Part shown: positions 54,216-61,603 of the stretch, one piece after another
Numbering within the stretch: the stretch's first letter is position 1
Layout: every line of letters begins with the position of its first letter
Source: Bacteroidota bacterium
Lineage (GTDB): Bacteria; Bacteroidota; Bacteroidia; Chitinophagales; Chitinophagaceae
Direction: 5' to 3'
NCBI GenBank assembly: GCA_018267965.1
Contig: JAFDXK010000002.1
Span: 372,001-436,000, forward strand
DNA: 64,000 nt
The notes under the pieces: model-generated
Told to the model about the DNA's origin: nothing
Seen by the model: the letters and a program-made list of their open reading frames with translations, nothing else
Database searches by the model: none
Translations under genes and position numbers: made by a program

Positions 54216-54581
54216 ATGAATCAATTGATAAATAAAAATCTTTACGGCGATTACGGCGATAAAGAAAATGCAGGCGGTGCAAGTGGTAGTCATGATACTT
54301 CATCTGAATGGCCTTTGTGGGAAGTGTTTATTCGAAGCAAAGCAGGTTTAGATCATAAACACGCAGGTAGCCTTCATGCTGCTGATGCACAGATGGCAAT
54401 AGAAAATGCGCGTGATGTATATACGCGCCGTATGGAAGGTGTAAGCATATGGGTAGTAGAAAGTAAATACATACATGCATCAGACCCGGGTGAATCAGAG
54501 TCTATGTACGAACCTGCTACTGATAAAATATACCGCCATCCTACGTTCTACGATTTGCCGGATGAATTGAAACACATGTAG
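54216..54581 (+). CDS. paaB: 1,2-phenylacetyl-CoA epoxidase subunit B
   Basis: A 121-residue small structural subunit. The core SSEWPLWEVFIRSKAGLDHKH, AGSLHAADAQMAIENARDVY and GVSIWVVESKYIHASDP matches PaaB. An N-terminal Gly/Asn-rich extension of about 30 residues (YGDYGDKENAGGASGSHDTS) precedes it. PaaB bridges PaaAC dimers. It is 11 bases after paaA. Confidence 0.94.
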   Translation: MNQLINKNLYGDYGDKENAGGASGSHDTSSEWPLWEVFIRSKAGLDHKHAGSLHAADAQMAIENARDVYTRRMEGVSIWVVESKYIHASDPGESESMYEPATDKIYRHPTFYDLPDELKHM

Positions 54582-54628
54582 TTTGGAAAGAAGAAATTCC
54601 AAAATCCAAATTCCAAACAATCAATAAC

Positions 54629-55438
54629 ATGTCAACTAATCAACTATTCTATACTTTACAAATTGCAGATAATGCTTTGATACTTGGACACCGTATCAGT
54701 GAATGGTGCGGGCACGGTCCGATATTGGAGCAGGATATTGCTATTACTAATACTTCGCTTGACCATCTTGGTCAGGCACGTAGCTTATATCAACACGCTG
54801 CAGATTTATTCAATGCATTATCATCTGCAGAAAAAACAAATTGTTTTGCATCAGCGGCATTGCAGGCTAAAATCAGTAAGGGTGAAAATCTTACAGAAGA
54901 TGACCTGGCTTACCTGCGTGATGGTTGGGATTTCAGAAATGTATTATTGGTAGAGCAACCCAATAAAGACTGGGCTTATACTATTGCACGTTCTTTCTTT
55001 TACGATGCTTATAATTTCTGTTTTTATACCGAACTGCAAAAAAGCAAAGACTCTGCGCTTGCTGCCATTGCAGAAAAATCACTAAAAGAAGTTACCTATC
55101 ATTTACGTTGGAGCAGTGAATGGGTAATTCGTTTGGGCGATGGTACAGATGAAAGCCATGCCCGTATACAGGAAGCTATTAACAGCTATTGGGCTTTTAC
55201 AGGTGAATTGTTTGAGATGAGTGTGGTAGATAAAGCTGCAGGTGAAGTTGACGTTAATGCTCTTAAACCAGTATGGTTACAACGTGTTACTACAGTGTTA
55301 GACGAAGCAACAATTACTGTTCCTAAAGATGCGTGGATGCATAGTGGTGGTAAAGACGGTCGCCATACAGAGCACTTAGGCTATATCCTTGCCGAAATGC
55401 AATTCATGCAGCGCGCCTACCCTAATATGGAGTGGTAA
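54629..55438 (+). CDS. paaC: 1,2-phenylacetyl-CoA epoxidase subunit C
   Basis: A 269-residue four-helix-bundle paralogue of PaaA that scaffolds the catalytic subunit and lacks a complete diiron site. Typical motifs: ALILGHRISEWCGHGPILEQ, ITNTSLDHLGQARSLYQHAA, KEVTYHLRWSSEWVIRLGDG and TEHLGYILAEMQFMQRAYP. It is 47 bases behind paaB and 14 bases before the TonB-domain gene. Confidence 0.95.
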   Translation: MSTNQLFYTLQIADNALILGHRISEWCGHGPILEQDIAITNTSLDHLGQARSLYQHAADLFNALSSAEKTNCFASAALQAKISKGENLTEDDLAYLRDGWDFRNVLLVEQPNKDWAYTIARSFFYDAYNFCFYTELQKSKDSALAAIAEKSLKEVTYHLRWSSEWVIRLGDGTDESHARIQEAINSYWAFTGELFEMSVVDKAAGEVDVNALKPVWLQRVTTVLDEATITVPKDAWMHSGGKDGRHTEHLGYILAEMQFMQRAYPNMEW

Positions 55439-55452
55439 TAAACTAATACAAC

Positions 55453-55869
55453 ATGAAATATATAATAATTGCTCTTCTCGTTTCTCTGCAAACGTTGAAT
55501 TGTTATGCACAGCAAGATGATGCTCCTAAAGAAAGGTTTAAGTATGTAGAACAAATGCCTCAACCTGATTTTGACATAGTAGAATATCTTTCTTCAAATG
55601 TTCATTATCCTGATACGGCAAGAAATAATAATATACAAGGAAGGGTGTTGGTTCAATTTGTAGTTACTGATAAAGGGACAATAACAGATGTGAAGGCCAT
55701 AAACAATCCACGTTTGGGCTATGGACTTGAAGAAGAAGCCATAAGAGTAATAAAGGCTATGCCCAATTGGAAACCGGGCAAACAAAATGGAAAGGCTGTA
55801 GATGTATATTACACCCAGCCTATCAGGTTTAAGTTTGATGATGAAAAGCCTGTGCCTGAGAAAAAGTGA
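55453..55869 (+). CDS. Secreted TonB C-terminal-domain protein
   Basis: A 138-residue protein with an N-terminal signal peptide (YIIIALLVSLQTLNCYAQ) and a TonB-type C-terminal domain: YPDTARNNNIQGRVLVQFVV, GTITDVKAIN, EEEAIRVIKAMPNWKPGKQN and YYTQPIRFKF. There is no membrane anchor and no Pro-rich spacer, so it is not a complete energy transducer. It is inserted between paaC (14 bases) and paaD (3 bases), reading the same way. Whether it takes part in phenylacetate uptake is unknown. Confidence 0.9.
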   Translation: MKYIIIALLVSLQTLNCYAQQDDAPKERFKYVEQMPQPDFDIVEYLSSNVHYPDTARNNNIQGRVLVQFVVTDKGTITDVKAINNPRLGYGLEEEAIRVIKAMPNWKPGKQNGKAVDVYYTQPIRFKFDDEKPVPEKK

Positions 55870-55872
55870 TGT

Positions 55873-56364
55873 ATGGATGTAGCAAGTAAAGATAAAGTTT
55901 ACGAATGGCTGTCTGCAGTTACAGACCCCGAAGTGCCTGTACTTACGATATTGGATTTAGGTATTGTAAGAGATGTAAAAACTAATGGCGACGAAGTAAC
56001 GGTTGTTATCACCCCTACCTATAGTGGTTGTCCGGCAATGGATGTAATAGGCATCAATATCCGAATGGCTTTGCTCAGCAGAGGTTTCAAAAAAGTAAAT
56101 ATCGAAATGCAACTCAGTCCTGCATGGACAACCGACTGGATGACCGAAGAAGGCAAGCGCAAACTTAAGGAATACGGTATTGCACCACCCGAGCGTAAAG
56201 CGAGTGATAACACCCTTGGCCTGTTTGAAGATGAAAATGTTCCCTGCCCGAGATGCGGCTCAACAGAAACAGAATTGGTAAGCCGTTTCGGGCCAACATC
56301 ATGCAAGTCGCTATACAAATGCAATGACTGCAAAGAACCTTTTGAGCATTTTAAATGTCATTAG
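55873..56364 (+). CDS. paaD: 1,2-phenylacetyl-CoA epoxidase subunit D (MIP18/DUF59 plus Zn ribbon)
   Basis: A 163-residue Fe-S assembly factor for the epoxidase. The DUF59 (MIP18) part has VTDPEVPVLTILDLGIVRDV and TPTYSGCPAMDVI. The C-terminal Zn ribbon has CPRCGSTETELVSRFGPTSC and CNDCKEPFEHFKCH. paaE (the reductase) would normally follow but does not; instead a two-helix membrane protein follows 12 bases on. The start follows the TonB-gene stop by three bases. Confidence 0.94.
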   Translation: MDVASKDKVYEWLSAVTDPEVPVLTILDLGIVRDVKTNGDEVTVVITPTYSGCPAMDVIGINIRMALLSRGFKKVNIEMQLSPAWTTDWMTEEGKRKLKEYGIAPPERKASDNTLGLFEDENVPCPRCGSTETELVSRFGPTSCKSLYKCNDCKEPFEHFKCH

Positions 56365-56376
56365 TATATTTATTGT

Positions 56377-56721
56377 ATGTTCGAGTCCAAAGACGAAAAG
56401 TTAGCACCTATTAATGTGTTCTACGGACGCATGTTTCGCAGTATCATGTTTGCCTGTATCATACTTGCCCTATGCCTTGCTATAGGAGTCTTAGGCTATC
56501 ATTATACAGATGGTACACCTTGGATTGACTCACTCCATAATGCATCAATGATATTAAGCGGTATGGGCCCAGTTGTAGAAATAAAGTCAAACGCTGGAAA
56601 AATATTTTCATCAGCCTACGCATTGTTTAGCGGTGTGGCATTCATTACCAATATAGGTATCATACTGGCACCTGCGGCACACCGCTTATTTCATCGTTTG
56701 CATATTGACGATGAAGACTAG
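56377..56721 (+). CDS. Two-helix pore-like membrane protein with GMGPV in filter position
   Basis: A 114-residue protein. Two membrane helices (RSIMFACIILALCLAIGVLG and SAYALFSGVAFITNIGIILA) flank a re-entrant-type segment DSLHNASMILSGMGPVVEIK. The arrangement and the second-helix pattern S-x-YALFSG are those of two-TM K+ channels (Ion_trans_2), but the filter TVGYGD is replaced by S-G-M-G-P-V. It is therefore not expected to select K+ in the usual way. It is 12 bases behind paaD. The short C-terminus (HRLFHRLHIDDED) is cytosolic in the channel model. Confidence 0.7.
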   Translation: MFESKDEKLAPINVFYGRMFRSIMFACIILALCLAIGVLGYHYTDGTPWIDSLHNASMILSGMGPVVEIKSNAGKIFSSAYALFSGVAFITNIGIILAPAAHRLFHRLHIDDED

Positions 56722-56722
56722 T

Positions 56723-57916
56723 CTATTTACTTAGACTTTTTACGCCATGAAATAACCTGTTCCATCTTAGGCCACTGAATATCCCATCATTACCATAGCT
56801 CATCCACACAAACCACGCCTTGCCTACTATGTGGTCTTCAGGTACAAAACCCCAATACCTTGAGTCGAGTGACATGTGCCTGTTATCACCCATCATCCAG
56901 TAATAATTCATTTTGAAAGTATAACTGGTTACCTCTTTATTATTGATAAATATCTTTCCTTCTTTCTCTTCTAAAATGTTGCCTTCATAGTTGGCGATAA
57001 TGCGCCTGTACAAAGCAATATTTTGAGCATTGAGAGTTACAGTATTCCCTGCTTTAGGAATTGCAATAGGCCCATAATTATCTTTATTCCATTTGAAATT
57101 TACAGTGTCCAACGGGAATACCCAATCTCCCGGATTTGATGGAGCTTGACCGGCAGTTTCTTTTTCAAACAAGTTTACCGATACTACATTCAATGCTTTT
57201 TTTGCATCAGGTAATTCGTCATTAGCAAGATTATAGATGTATGTGCTGCTGTTGAATGATTTTATGAGTTCTGCATCTTCGCCCAAGACAGGCAGATTAC
57301 CATTTGTTTTTACTACATACATCATTTTAGAATGAGGGTGTAGTTCTTCAGCTACATTATTTACATACACGCGTCCGTCTTTTACCACAACCATATCTCC
57401 CGGTACACTTATGCATCGCTTGATGAGATTTTCTTTTTTATCTACCGGCCTTGTTATGATGGTGTACATATTATGCACAGCTTCACGTCCGTATATACGA
57501 CACATCTGGTAATAATCTTTATCAGGTTCTTCCTGTATAGCAGTATCGCCAGAAGGCCCGTTAAACACAACAATATCATCACGCTTCACATTGCCCCAAC
57601 CCGGCAAACGATGATAGCCACACTTTACAGCTTCAGTATAAGATTTACCACCCAACAAAGGCAGCGTATTATGCACTAACGGAATAGCTAATGGTGTCAT
57701 TGGCACACGCGGACCGTAAGCCGTTTTGCTTACAAACAGGTAATCGTTGATGAGCATGGACCCTTCCATAGAGCTGCTGGGTATGGCGTAAGCTTCGCAA
57801 CCCAATGTGCGTATTACAGTTGCAAAAACGATAGCAAATACTAACGCCCCTCCCCATTCGCGTAGCACAGACTTCTTTGGCTTAGGAGTTCTTTTTTTCT
57901 TTTTAAAGAATTTCAT
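56723..57916 (-). CDS. lepB: Signal peptidase I
   Basis: A 397-residue Bacteroidota-type LepB. After one N-terminal membrane helix (GGALVFAIVFATVIRTLG) comes the catalytic Ser49 in PSSSM. The general base Lys166 is in NLIKRCISVPGD, and the conserved GDNRHMSLDSRYWGFVPED follows later. A large insert (residues 200-310) between these distinguishes it from the 324-residue E. coli enzyme. It removes signal peptides of Sec and Tat substrates. Convergent with the pore-like gene with one base between. Confidence 0.95.
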   Translation of the reverse strand: MKFFKKKKRTPKPKKSVLREWGGALVFAIVFATVIRTLGCEAYAIPSSSMEGSMLINDYLFVSKTAYGPRVPMTPLAIPLVHNTLPLLGGKSYTEAVKCGYHRLPGWGNVKRDDIVVFNGPSGDTAIQEEPDKDYYQMCRIYGREAVHNMYTIITRPVDKKENLIKRCISVPGDMVVVKDGRVYVNNVAEELHPHSKMMYVVKTNGNLPVLGEDAELIKSFNSSTYIYNLANDELPDAKKALNVVSVNLFEKETAGQAPSNPGDWVFPLDTVNFKWNKDNYGPIAIPKAGNTVTLNAQNIALYRRIIANYEGNILEEKEGKIFINNKEVTSYTFKMNYYWMMGDNRHMSLDSRYWGFVPEDHIVGKAWFVWMSYGNDGIFSGLRWNRLFHGVKSLSK

Positions 57917-57992
57917 ATAGCTGGTTTTACTACTCTATTAGTAGTGCTCTTTATTCTAAAATCACAGGAGAAAATAAAAAGTTTTGTTAATG

Positions 57993-58712
57993 CTAACTGG
58001 TTACACCAAGTACATCCAGTGCTTTTTGTGCCGCAACTTGTCCGGCTTCTTTTTTATTGTAACCGTTGCCTGTGGTTATTTGCACACCATCTATCATAAT
58101 GGCAATGGTAAATATTTTTCGAGAACCTTCTAAAGATTCTTCCACGCTTTCAAATACCAGTTCCTTACCACTACGTTGTGCCCAGCTGAGTAATTTGTTC
58201 TTATAGTTCGTATCTGTGCTTTCTAAATGCTCAATATCTATATAAGGCTTAATGACTTGATTGAGGATGAATTTACGAGTACGGGAAAATCCCTGGTCAA
58301 GATAAACCGCTCCTATCAATGCTTCCAGCGCATTGCCAAATATATGGCTACGGGCAAGTCCTTTGTCGTTTTGATTGTATTGCACTAATTTTTGCAAGCC
58401 CATACGCATGGCCACATTATTCATGGTCTCTCTACGAACGATGCGTGAGCGCAATTCTGTAAGATAACCTTCTGGCTGGTAAGGATATTTTTTAAATAGA
58501 TATTCTGCTACTATTGAGCCTAACATAGCATCGCCCAAAAACTCAAGGCGCTCATTATTATTGGCTATCTCTTCAATCTTGGAACGGTGCATCAATGCCA
58601 GTTGATAATAAGGCAAATGATTGGGCGTATATCCGAGGATATGCTCCAGTTGCAGTACCAATTGTTTATTTGGAGAGAAGAAGTGTAGGATTCGTGACGT
58701 GAACCTTCGCAC
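57993..58712 (-). CDS. rnc: Ribonuclease III
   Basis: A 239-residue dsRNA endonuclease. The catalytic signature NNERLEFLGDAMLG carries the acidic Mg2+ ligands, and the second acidic cluster is NALEALIGAVYLDQG. The C-terminal dsRNA-binding domain has TGNGYNKKEAGQVAAQKAL. The start follows the fabF stop by three bases, so both are likely in one transcript with lepB downstream (76 bases). Confidence 0.96.
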   Translation of the reverse strand: MRRFTSRILHFFSPNKQLVLQLEHILGYTPNHLPYYQLALMHRSKIEEIANNNERLEFLGDAMLGSIVAEYLFKKYPYQPEGYLTELRSRIVRRETMNNVAMRMGLQKLVQYNQNDKGLARSHIFGNALEALIGAVYLDQGFSRTRKFILNQVIKPYIDIEHLESTDTNYKNKLLSWAQRSGKELVFESVEESLEGSRKIFTIAIMIDGVQITTGNGYNKKEAGQVAAQKALDVLGVTS

Positions 58713-58715
58713 TAT

Positions 58716-59975
58716 TTATCCTTCGTATTTTTTGAAAATGATAGATGCATTGTGACCGCCAAAACCGAATGTATTACTCAACGCTGCACGTACCTTACGG
58801 CTTTGTGCTTTGTGGAAAGTAAGATTCAGTTTCGGGTCTATTGCAGGGTCGTCTGTAAAGTGATTGATAGTTGGAGGTATCATATCATTCATTACTGAAT
58901 AAATACTTGCAATAGCTTCTATAGCGCCTGCACCACCCAACAAGTGCCCTGTCATTGATTTGGTAGAGCTGATGTTAAGGTTATATGCATGGTCGCCAAA
59001 TACTTTTTGTATAGCAGTAAGTTCTGCAATATCACCTAATGGTGTAGACGTACCGTGTACGTTGATATAATCTATCTCTTCAGGCTGCATACCTGCATCA
59101 TCAAGCGCATTGCGCATTACATTGATAACGCCCAGACCTTCAGGATGCGGTGCAGTCAAGTGATAAGCATCTGCGCTCATACCGCCACCTGCAACTTCTG
59201 CAAGAATGTTAGCGCCTCGCCTTTTAGCGTGTTCGTATTCTTCAAGCACTAATGCACAACCACCTTCACCCAATACGAAACCATCACGGTCTTTATCAAA
59301 CGGACGACTTGCAGTTTGAGGGTCATCGTTGCGTTCGCTTAATGCTTTCATTGCATTGAAACCACCAATACCGGCTTCTGTTACTACGGCTTCAGAACCA
59401 CCTGTGACAATAGCATCAGCTTTACCCAAACGGATATAGTTGAAGCTATCAATCAATGCATTGGTAGATGAAGCACATGCACTAACGGTTGCAAAGTTTG
59501 GGCCACGGAAACCATATTTCATTGAAATATGACCCGACGCAATATCCAATATCAGCTTAGGAATGAAGAAAGGATTGAAGCGGGGAGTACCATCGCCTTT
59601 ATTAAATGCGGTCATCTCTTCGATGAAGGTAATCATACCACCTATGCCTGATGCCCAAATAACACCTACACGGTCTTTGTTGATACCTTCCTGTGTAAGT
59701 TGTGCATGCTCTACAGCTTCGCTGGCAGATACTACTGCTAATTGAGAGAAACGGTCAAGCTTGCGGGCTTCTTTGCGTTCGAAATAATCTTCGGGGTTAA
59801 AACCCTTCAATTCGCAAGCGAATTTTGTTTTGAACTTCGTAACGTCGAATTGTTTAATGAAATCGGCGCCCGAAACTCCATTGATAAGGCCTTCCCAATA
59901 TTTAGGGGCAGTATTACCAAGAGGCGTAAGGGCACCGATACCCGTAACGACTACGCGTTTTAACGGAGAATTCAT
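58716..59975 (-). CDS. fabF: 3-oxoacyl-ACP synthase II (KAS II)
   Basis: A 419-residue condensing enzyme for fatty-acid elongation. The nucleophile Cys167 lies in TVSACASSTNALIDS; the two catalytic His lie in INVHGTSTPLGD and KSMTGHLLGGAGAIEA. The start gives MNSPLKRVVVTGIGALTPLG. Gene order acpP-fabF-rnc is the classic one. acpP is 40 bases upstream on the same strand. Confidence 0.97.
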   Translation of the reverse strand: MNSPLKRVVVTGIGALTPLGNTAPKYWEGLINGVSGADFIKQFDVTKFKTKFACELKGFNPEDYFERKEARKLDRFSQLAVVSASEAVEHAQLTQEGINKDRVGVIWASGIGGMITFIEEMTAFNKGDGTPRFNPFFIPKLILDIASGHISMKYGFRGPNFATVSACASSTNALIDSFNYIRLGKADAIVTGGSEAVVTEAGIGGFNAMKALSERNDDPQTASRPFDKDRDGFVLGEGGCALVLEEYEHAKRRGANILAEVAGGGMSADAYHLTAPHPEGLGVINVMRNALDDAGMQPEEIDYINVHGTSTPLGDIAELTAIQKVFGDHAYNLNISSTKSMTGHLLGGAGAIEAIASIYSVMNDMIPPTINHFTDDPAIDPKLNLTFHKAQSRKVRAALSNTFGFGGHNASIIFKKYEG

Positions 59976-60015
59976 TGAAACAGTTTCAGTTAATCGAAAT
60001 AGGTTAAATCAAAGA

Positions 60016-60252
60016 CTACTTTACGTGTTCTTCGAGGTAAGAAACAGCCTGACCAACAGTAGTGATGGTTTCAGCTTGTTCATCAGGAATTGATATATTG
60101 AATTCTTTTTCGAATTCCATGATCAGTTCCACTGTATCCAGTGAATCTGCACCAAGATCATTAGTAAAGCTCGCTTCAGGAGTTACCTCTGATTCATCAA
60201 CACCCAGTTTGTCCACTATAATTTTCTTAACGCGGTTTGCAATTTCAGACAT
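60016..60252 (-). CDS. acpP: Acyl carrier protein
   Basis: A 78-residue protein from the ATG at 60252 ([20 protein letters not shown]). The 4'-phosphopantetheine site is Ser in [11 protein letters not shown] longer frame to 60318 exists, but its first 22 residues are hydrophobic and unlike ACP. It carries fatty-acyl intermediates for FabF and other enzymes. Confidence 0.97.
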   Translation of the reverse strand: MSEIANRVKKIIVDKLGVDESEVTPEASFTNDLGADSLDTVELIMEFEKEFNISIPDEQAETITTVGQAVSYLEEHVK

Positions 60253-60391
60253 GGTTTTGCAATTTAATTTAGAGTGCAAAAATATACTTTTTGCATTAAA
60301 CAGAAAGTATAGCCCCAAATTCTTTAAAACTTAACGTGTAATGGGTAGATATAATGTTAAATTGTAATAGTTAGAGCCCAATATGATTGAG

Positions 60392-61048
60392 CTATTGCCC
60401 TATTATAATACCATCCTTCATCACAATAGTCCTATCCGTCATACTTGCCAATTCTTCATTATGTGTTATCATAATAAAGGTTTGGTTCAGCTTGTTTCTC
60501 AGGTCTATGAATAGTTGATGCACTGACTGGGCATTAGCACTATCCAGGTTGCCGGTGGGTTCGTCTGCCATAACAATTGACGGTTTATTGACCAGCGCAC
60601 GTGCTATCGCTACCCTCTGTTGTTCTCCGCCTGATAACTCATTGGGTTTATTCTCCAATCTTTGAGACAATCCGACTATGCCCAGCATCTCTGCAGCAGC
60701 GTCTAACCCTTCTTTTTTGCCCTTACCATTTATCCATAGCGGCATGGCTACATTCTCTACAGCACTGAATTCAGGTAATAAATGATGAAACTGAAAAACA
60801 AATCCAATATGCTTATTTCTGAATTGAGCTTGTTTTTTAGCCGATAGTTTAAATATGTCAGTATTATCTATCAATACTTTGCCACTATCAGGTTTGTCTA
60901 GCGCACCCAGCAAATGCAATAATGTACTTTTACCCGCCCCTGATGGTCCTACCACTGACACAATTTCACCTTTTCCTACTGTAATAGATACACCTTTTAC
61001 TACTGGAAGATTGGAATAGTTTTTGAACAGGTTTTCTGCAACAAGCAT
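60392..61048 (-). CDS. lolD: LolD-type ABC transporter ATP-binding protein
   Basis: A 218-residue ATPase of the MacB/LolD family. Walker A VGPSGAGKSTLLHLLG, Q-loop FVFQFHHLLPEFSAVENVAMPL, signature NELSGGEQQRVAIARAL, Walker B PSIVMADEPTGNLD and the H-loop MITHNEE are all intact. LolD with LolC/E releases lipoproteins to LolA. The permease genes are not adjacent. The many lipoproteins in this window would be its substrates if the assignment holds. Other MacB-like ATPases look similar. Confidence 0.9.
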   Translation of the reverse strand: MLVAENLFKNYSNLPVVKGVSITVGKGEIVSVVGPSGAGKSTLLHLLGALDKPDSGKVLIDNTDIFKLSAKKQAQFRNKHIGFVFQFHHLLPEFSAVENVAMPLWINGKGKKEGLDAAAEMLGIVGLSQRLENKPNELSGGEQQRVAIARALVNKPSIVMADEPTGNLDSANAQSVHQLFIDLRNKLNQTFIMITHNEELASMTDRTIVMKDGIIIGQ

Positions 61049-61152
61049 AATGTAAAAGTCATCTAAATTGGCAGGATAAGCAAGTTAGTTTCAGTTAAAA
61101 CTAATTTAAAGCCTATATGTTGAAAACATAGGATAACCTTAAGCTTTGAAAA

Positions 61153-61183
61153 TTTGTATATCTCAATTGAAAACTTACATTTG
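61153..61183 (+). promoter_or_regulatory. Bacteroidota-type promoter of the DUF2795 gene
   Basis: TTTG (61153-61156) and TACATTTG (61176-61183) separated by 19 bases, an exact -33/-7 consensus. The ATG lies 34 bases downstream of the -7 element. Confidence 0.82.
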
Positions 61184-61217
61184 CGGAAATAACCCATAAA
61201 AATAAAAATTTCTTTAT

Positions 61218-61439
61218 ATGTTTTGGACGTTAGAATTGGCATCACATCTTGAAGACGCACCATGGCCTGCAACCAAAGACGAATTGATTGATTATGCTAT
61301 TCGCTCTGGTGCACCTCTGGAAGTGGTAGAAAACTTGCAGGAACTGGATGACGAAGGCGAGATATACGAAGGCATTGAAGATATCTGGCCTGACTATCCT
61401 ACACAGGAAGACTTCTTCTTTAATGAAGATGAGTATTAA
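61218..61439 (+). CDS. DUF2795-family protein
   Basis: A 73-residue acidic protein beginning MFWTLELASHLEDAPWPATK, with DELIDYAIRSGAPLEVVENL and a strongly acidic C-terminus (DEGEIYEGIEDIWPDY, ending FNEDEY). It matches the DUF2795 pattern L-x-x-A-P-x-P-x-x-K-x-E-L-x-x-x-A. The function is unknown; members are small cytosolic proteins. A complete promoter and terminator make it a single-gene unit, suggesting strong expression. Confidence 0.9.
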   Translation: MFWTLELASHLEDAPWPATKDELIDYAIRSGAPLEVVENLQELDDEGEIYEGIEDIWPDYPTQEDFFFNEDEY

Positions 61440-61464
61440 GCAGGTTCAAAAATGAACATTATTG

Positions 61465-61500
61465 TCCCCTTGCTGTAAAGCAAGGGGATTTTTATTTTAT
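61465..61500 (+). terminator. Terminator of the DUF2795 gene
   Basis: The 10-base-pair stem TCCCCTTGCT / AGCAAGGGGA with a four-base loop, followed by TTTTTATTTTATT. Confidence 0.9.
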
Positions 61501-61603
61501 TGTGTTTTTGTTGTTGATAGCATTGTGCTTGTAGTTTAAAACTATATTAAAAATGACTTGATAAATTAACTACTGGTACTTTTTACATATATTAGTTCAT
61601 ACT

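Noticed and set aside
61063..61272. 69-residue minus-strand ORF overlapping the DUF2795 gene
   Set aside because: It covers the consensus promoter and start of the DUF2795 gene and has no recognisable pattern.
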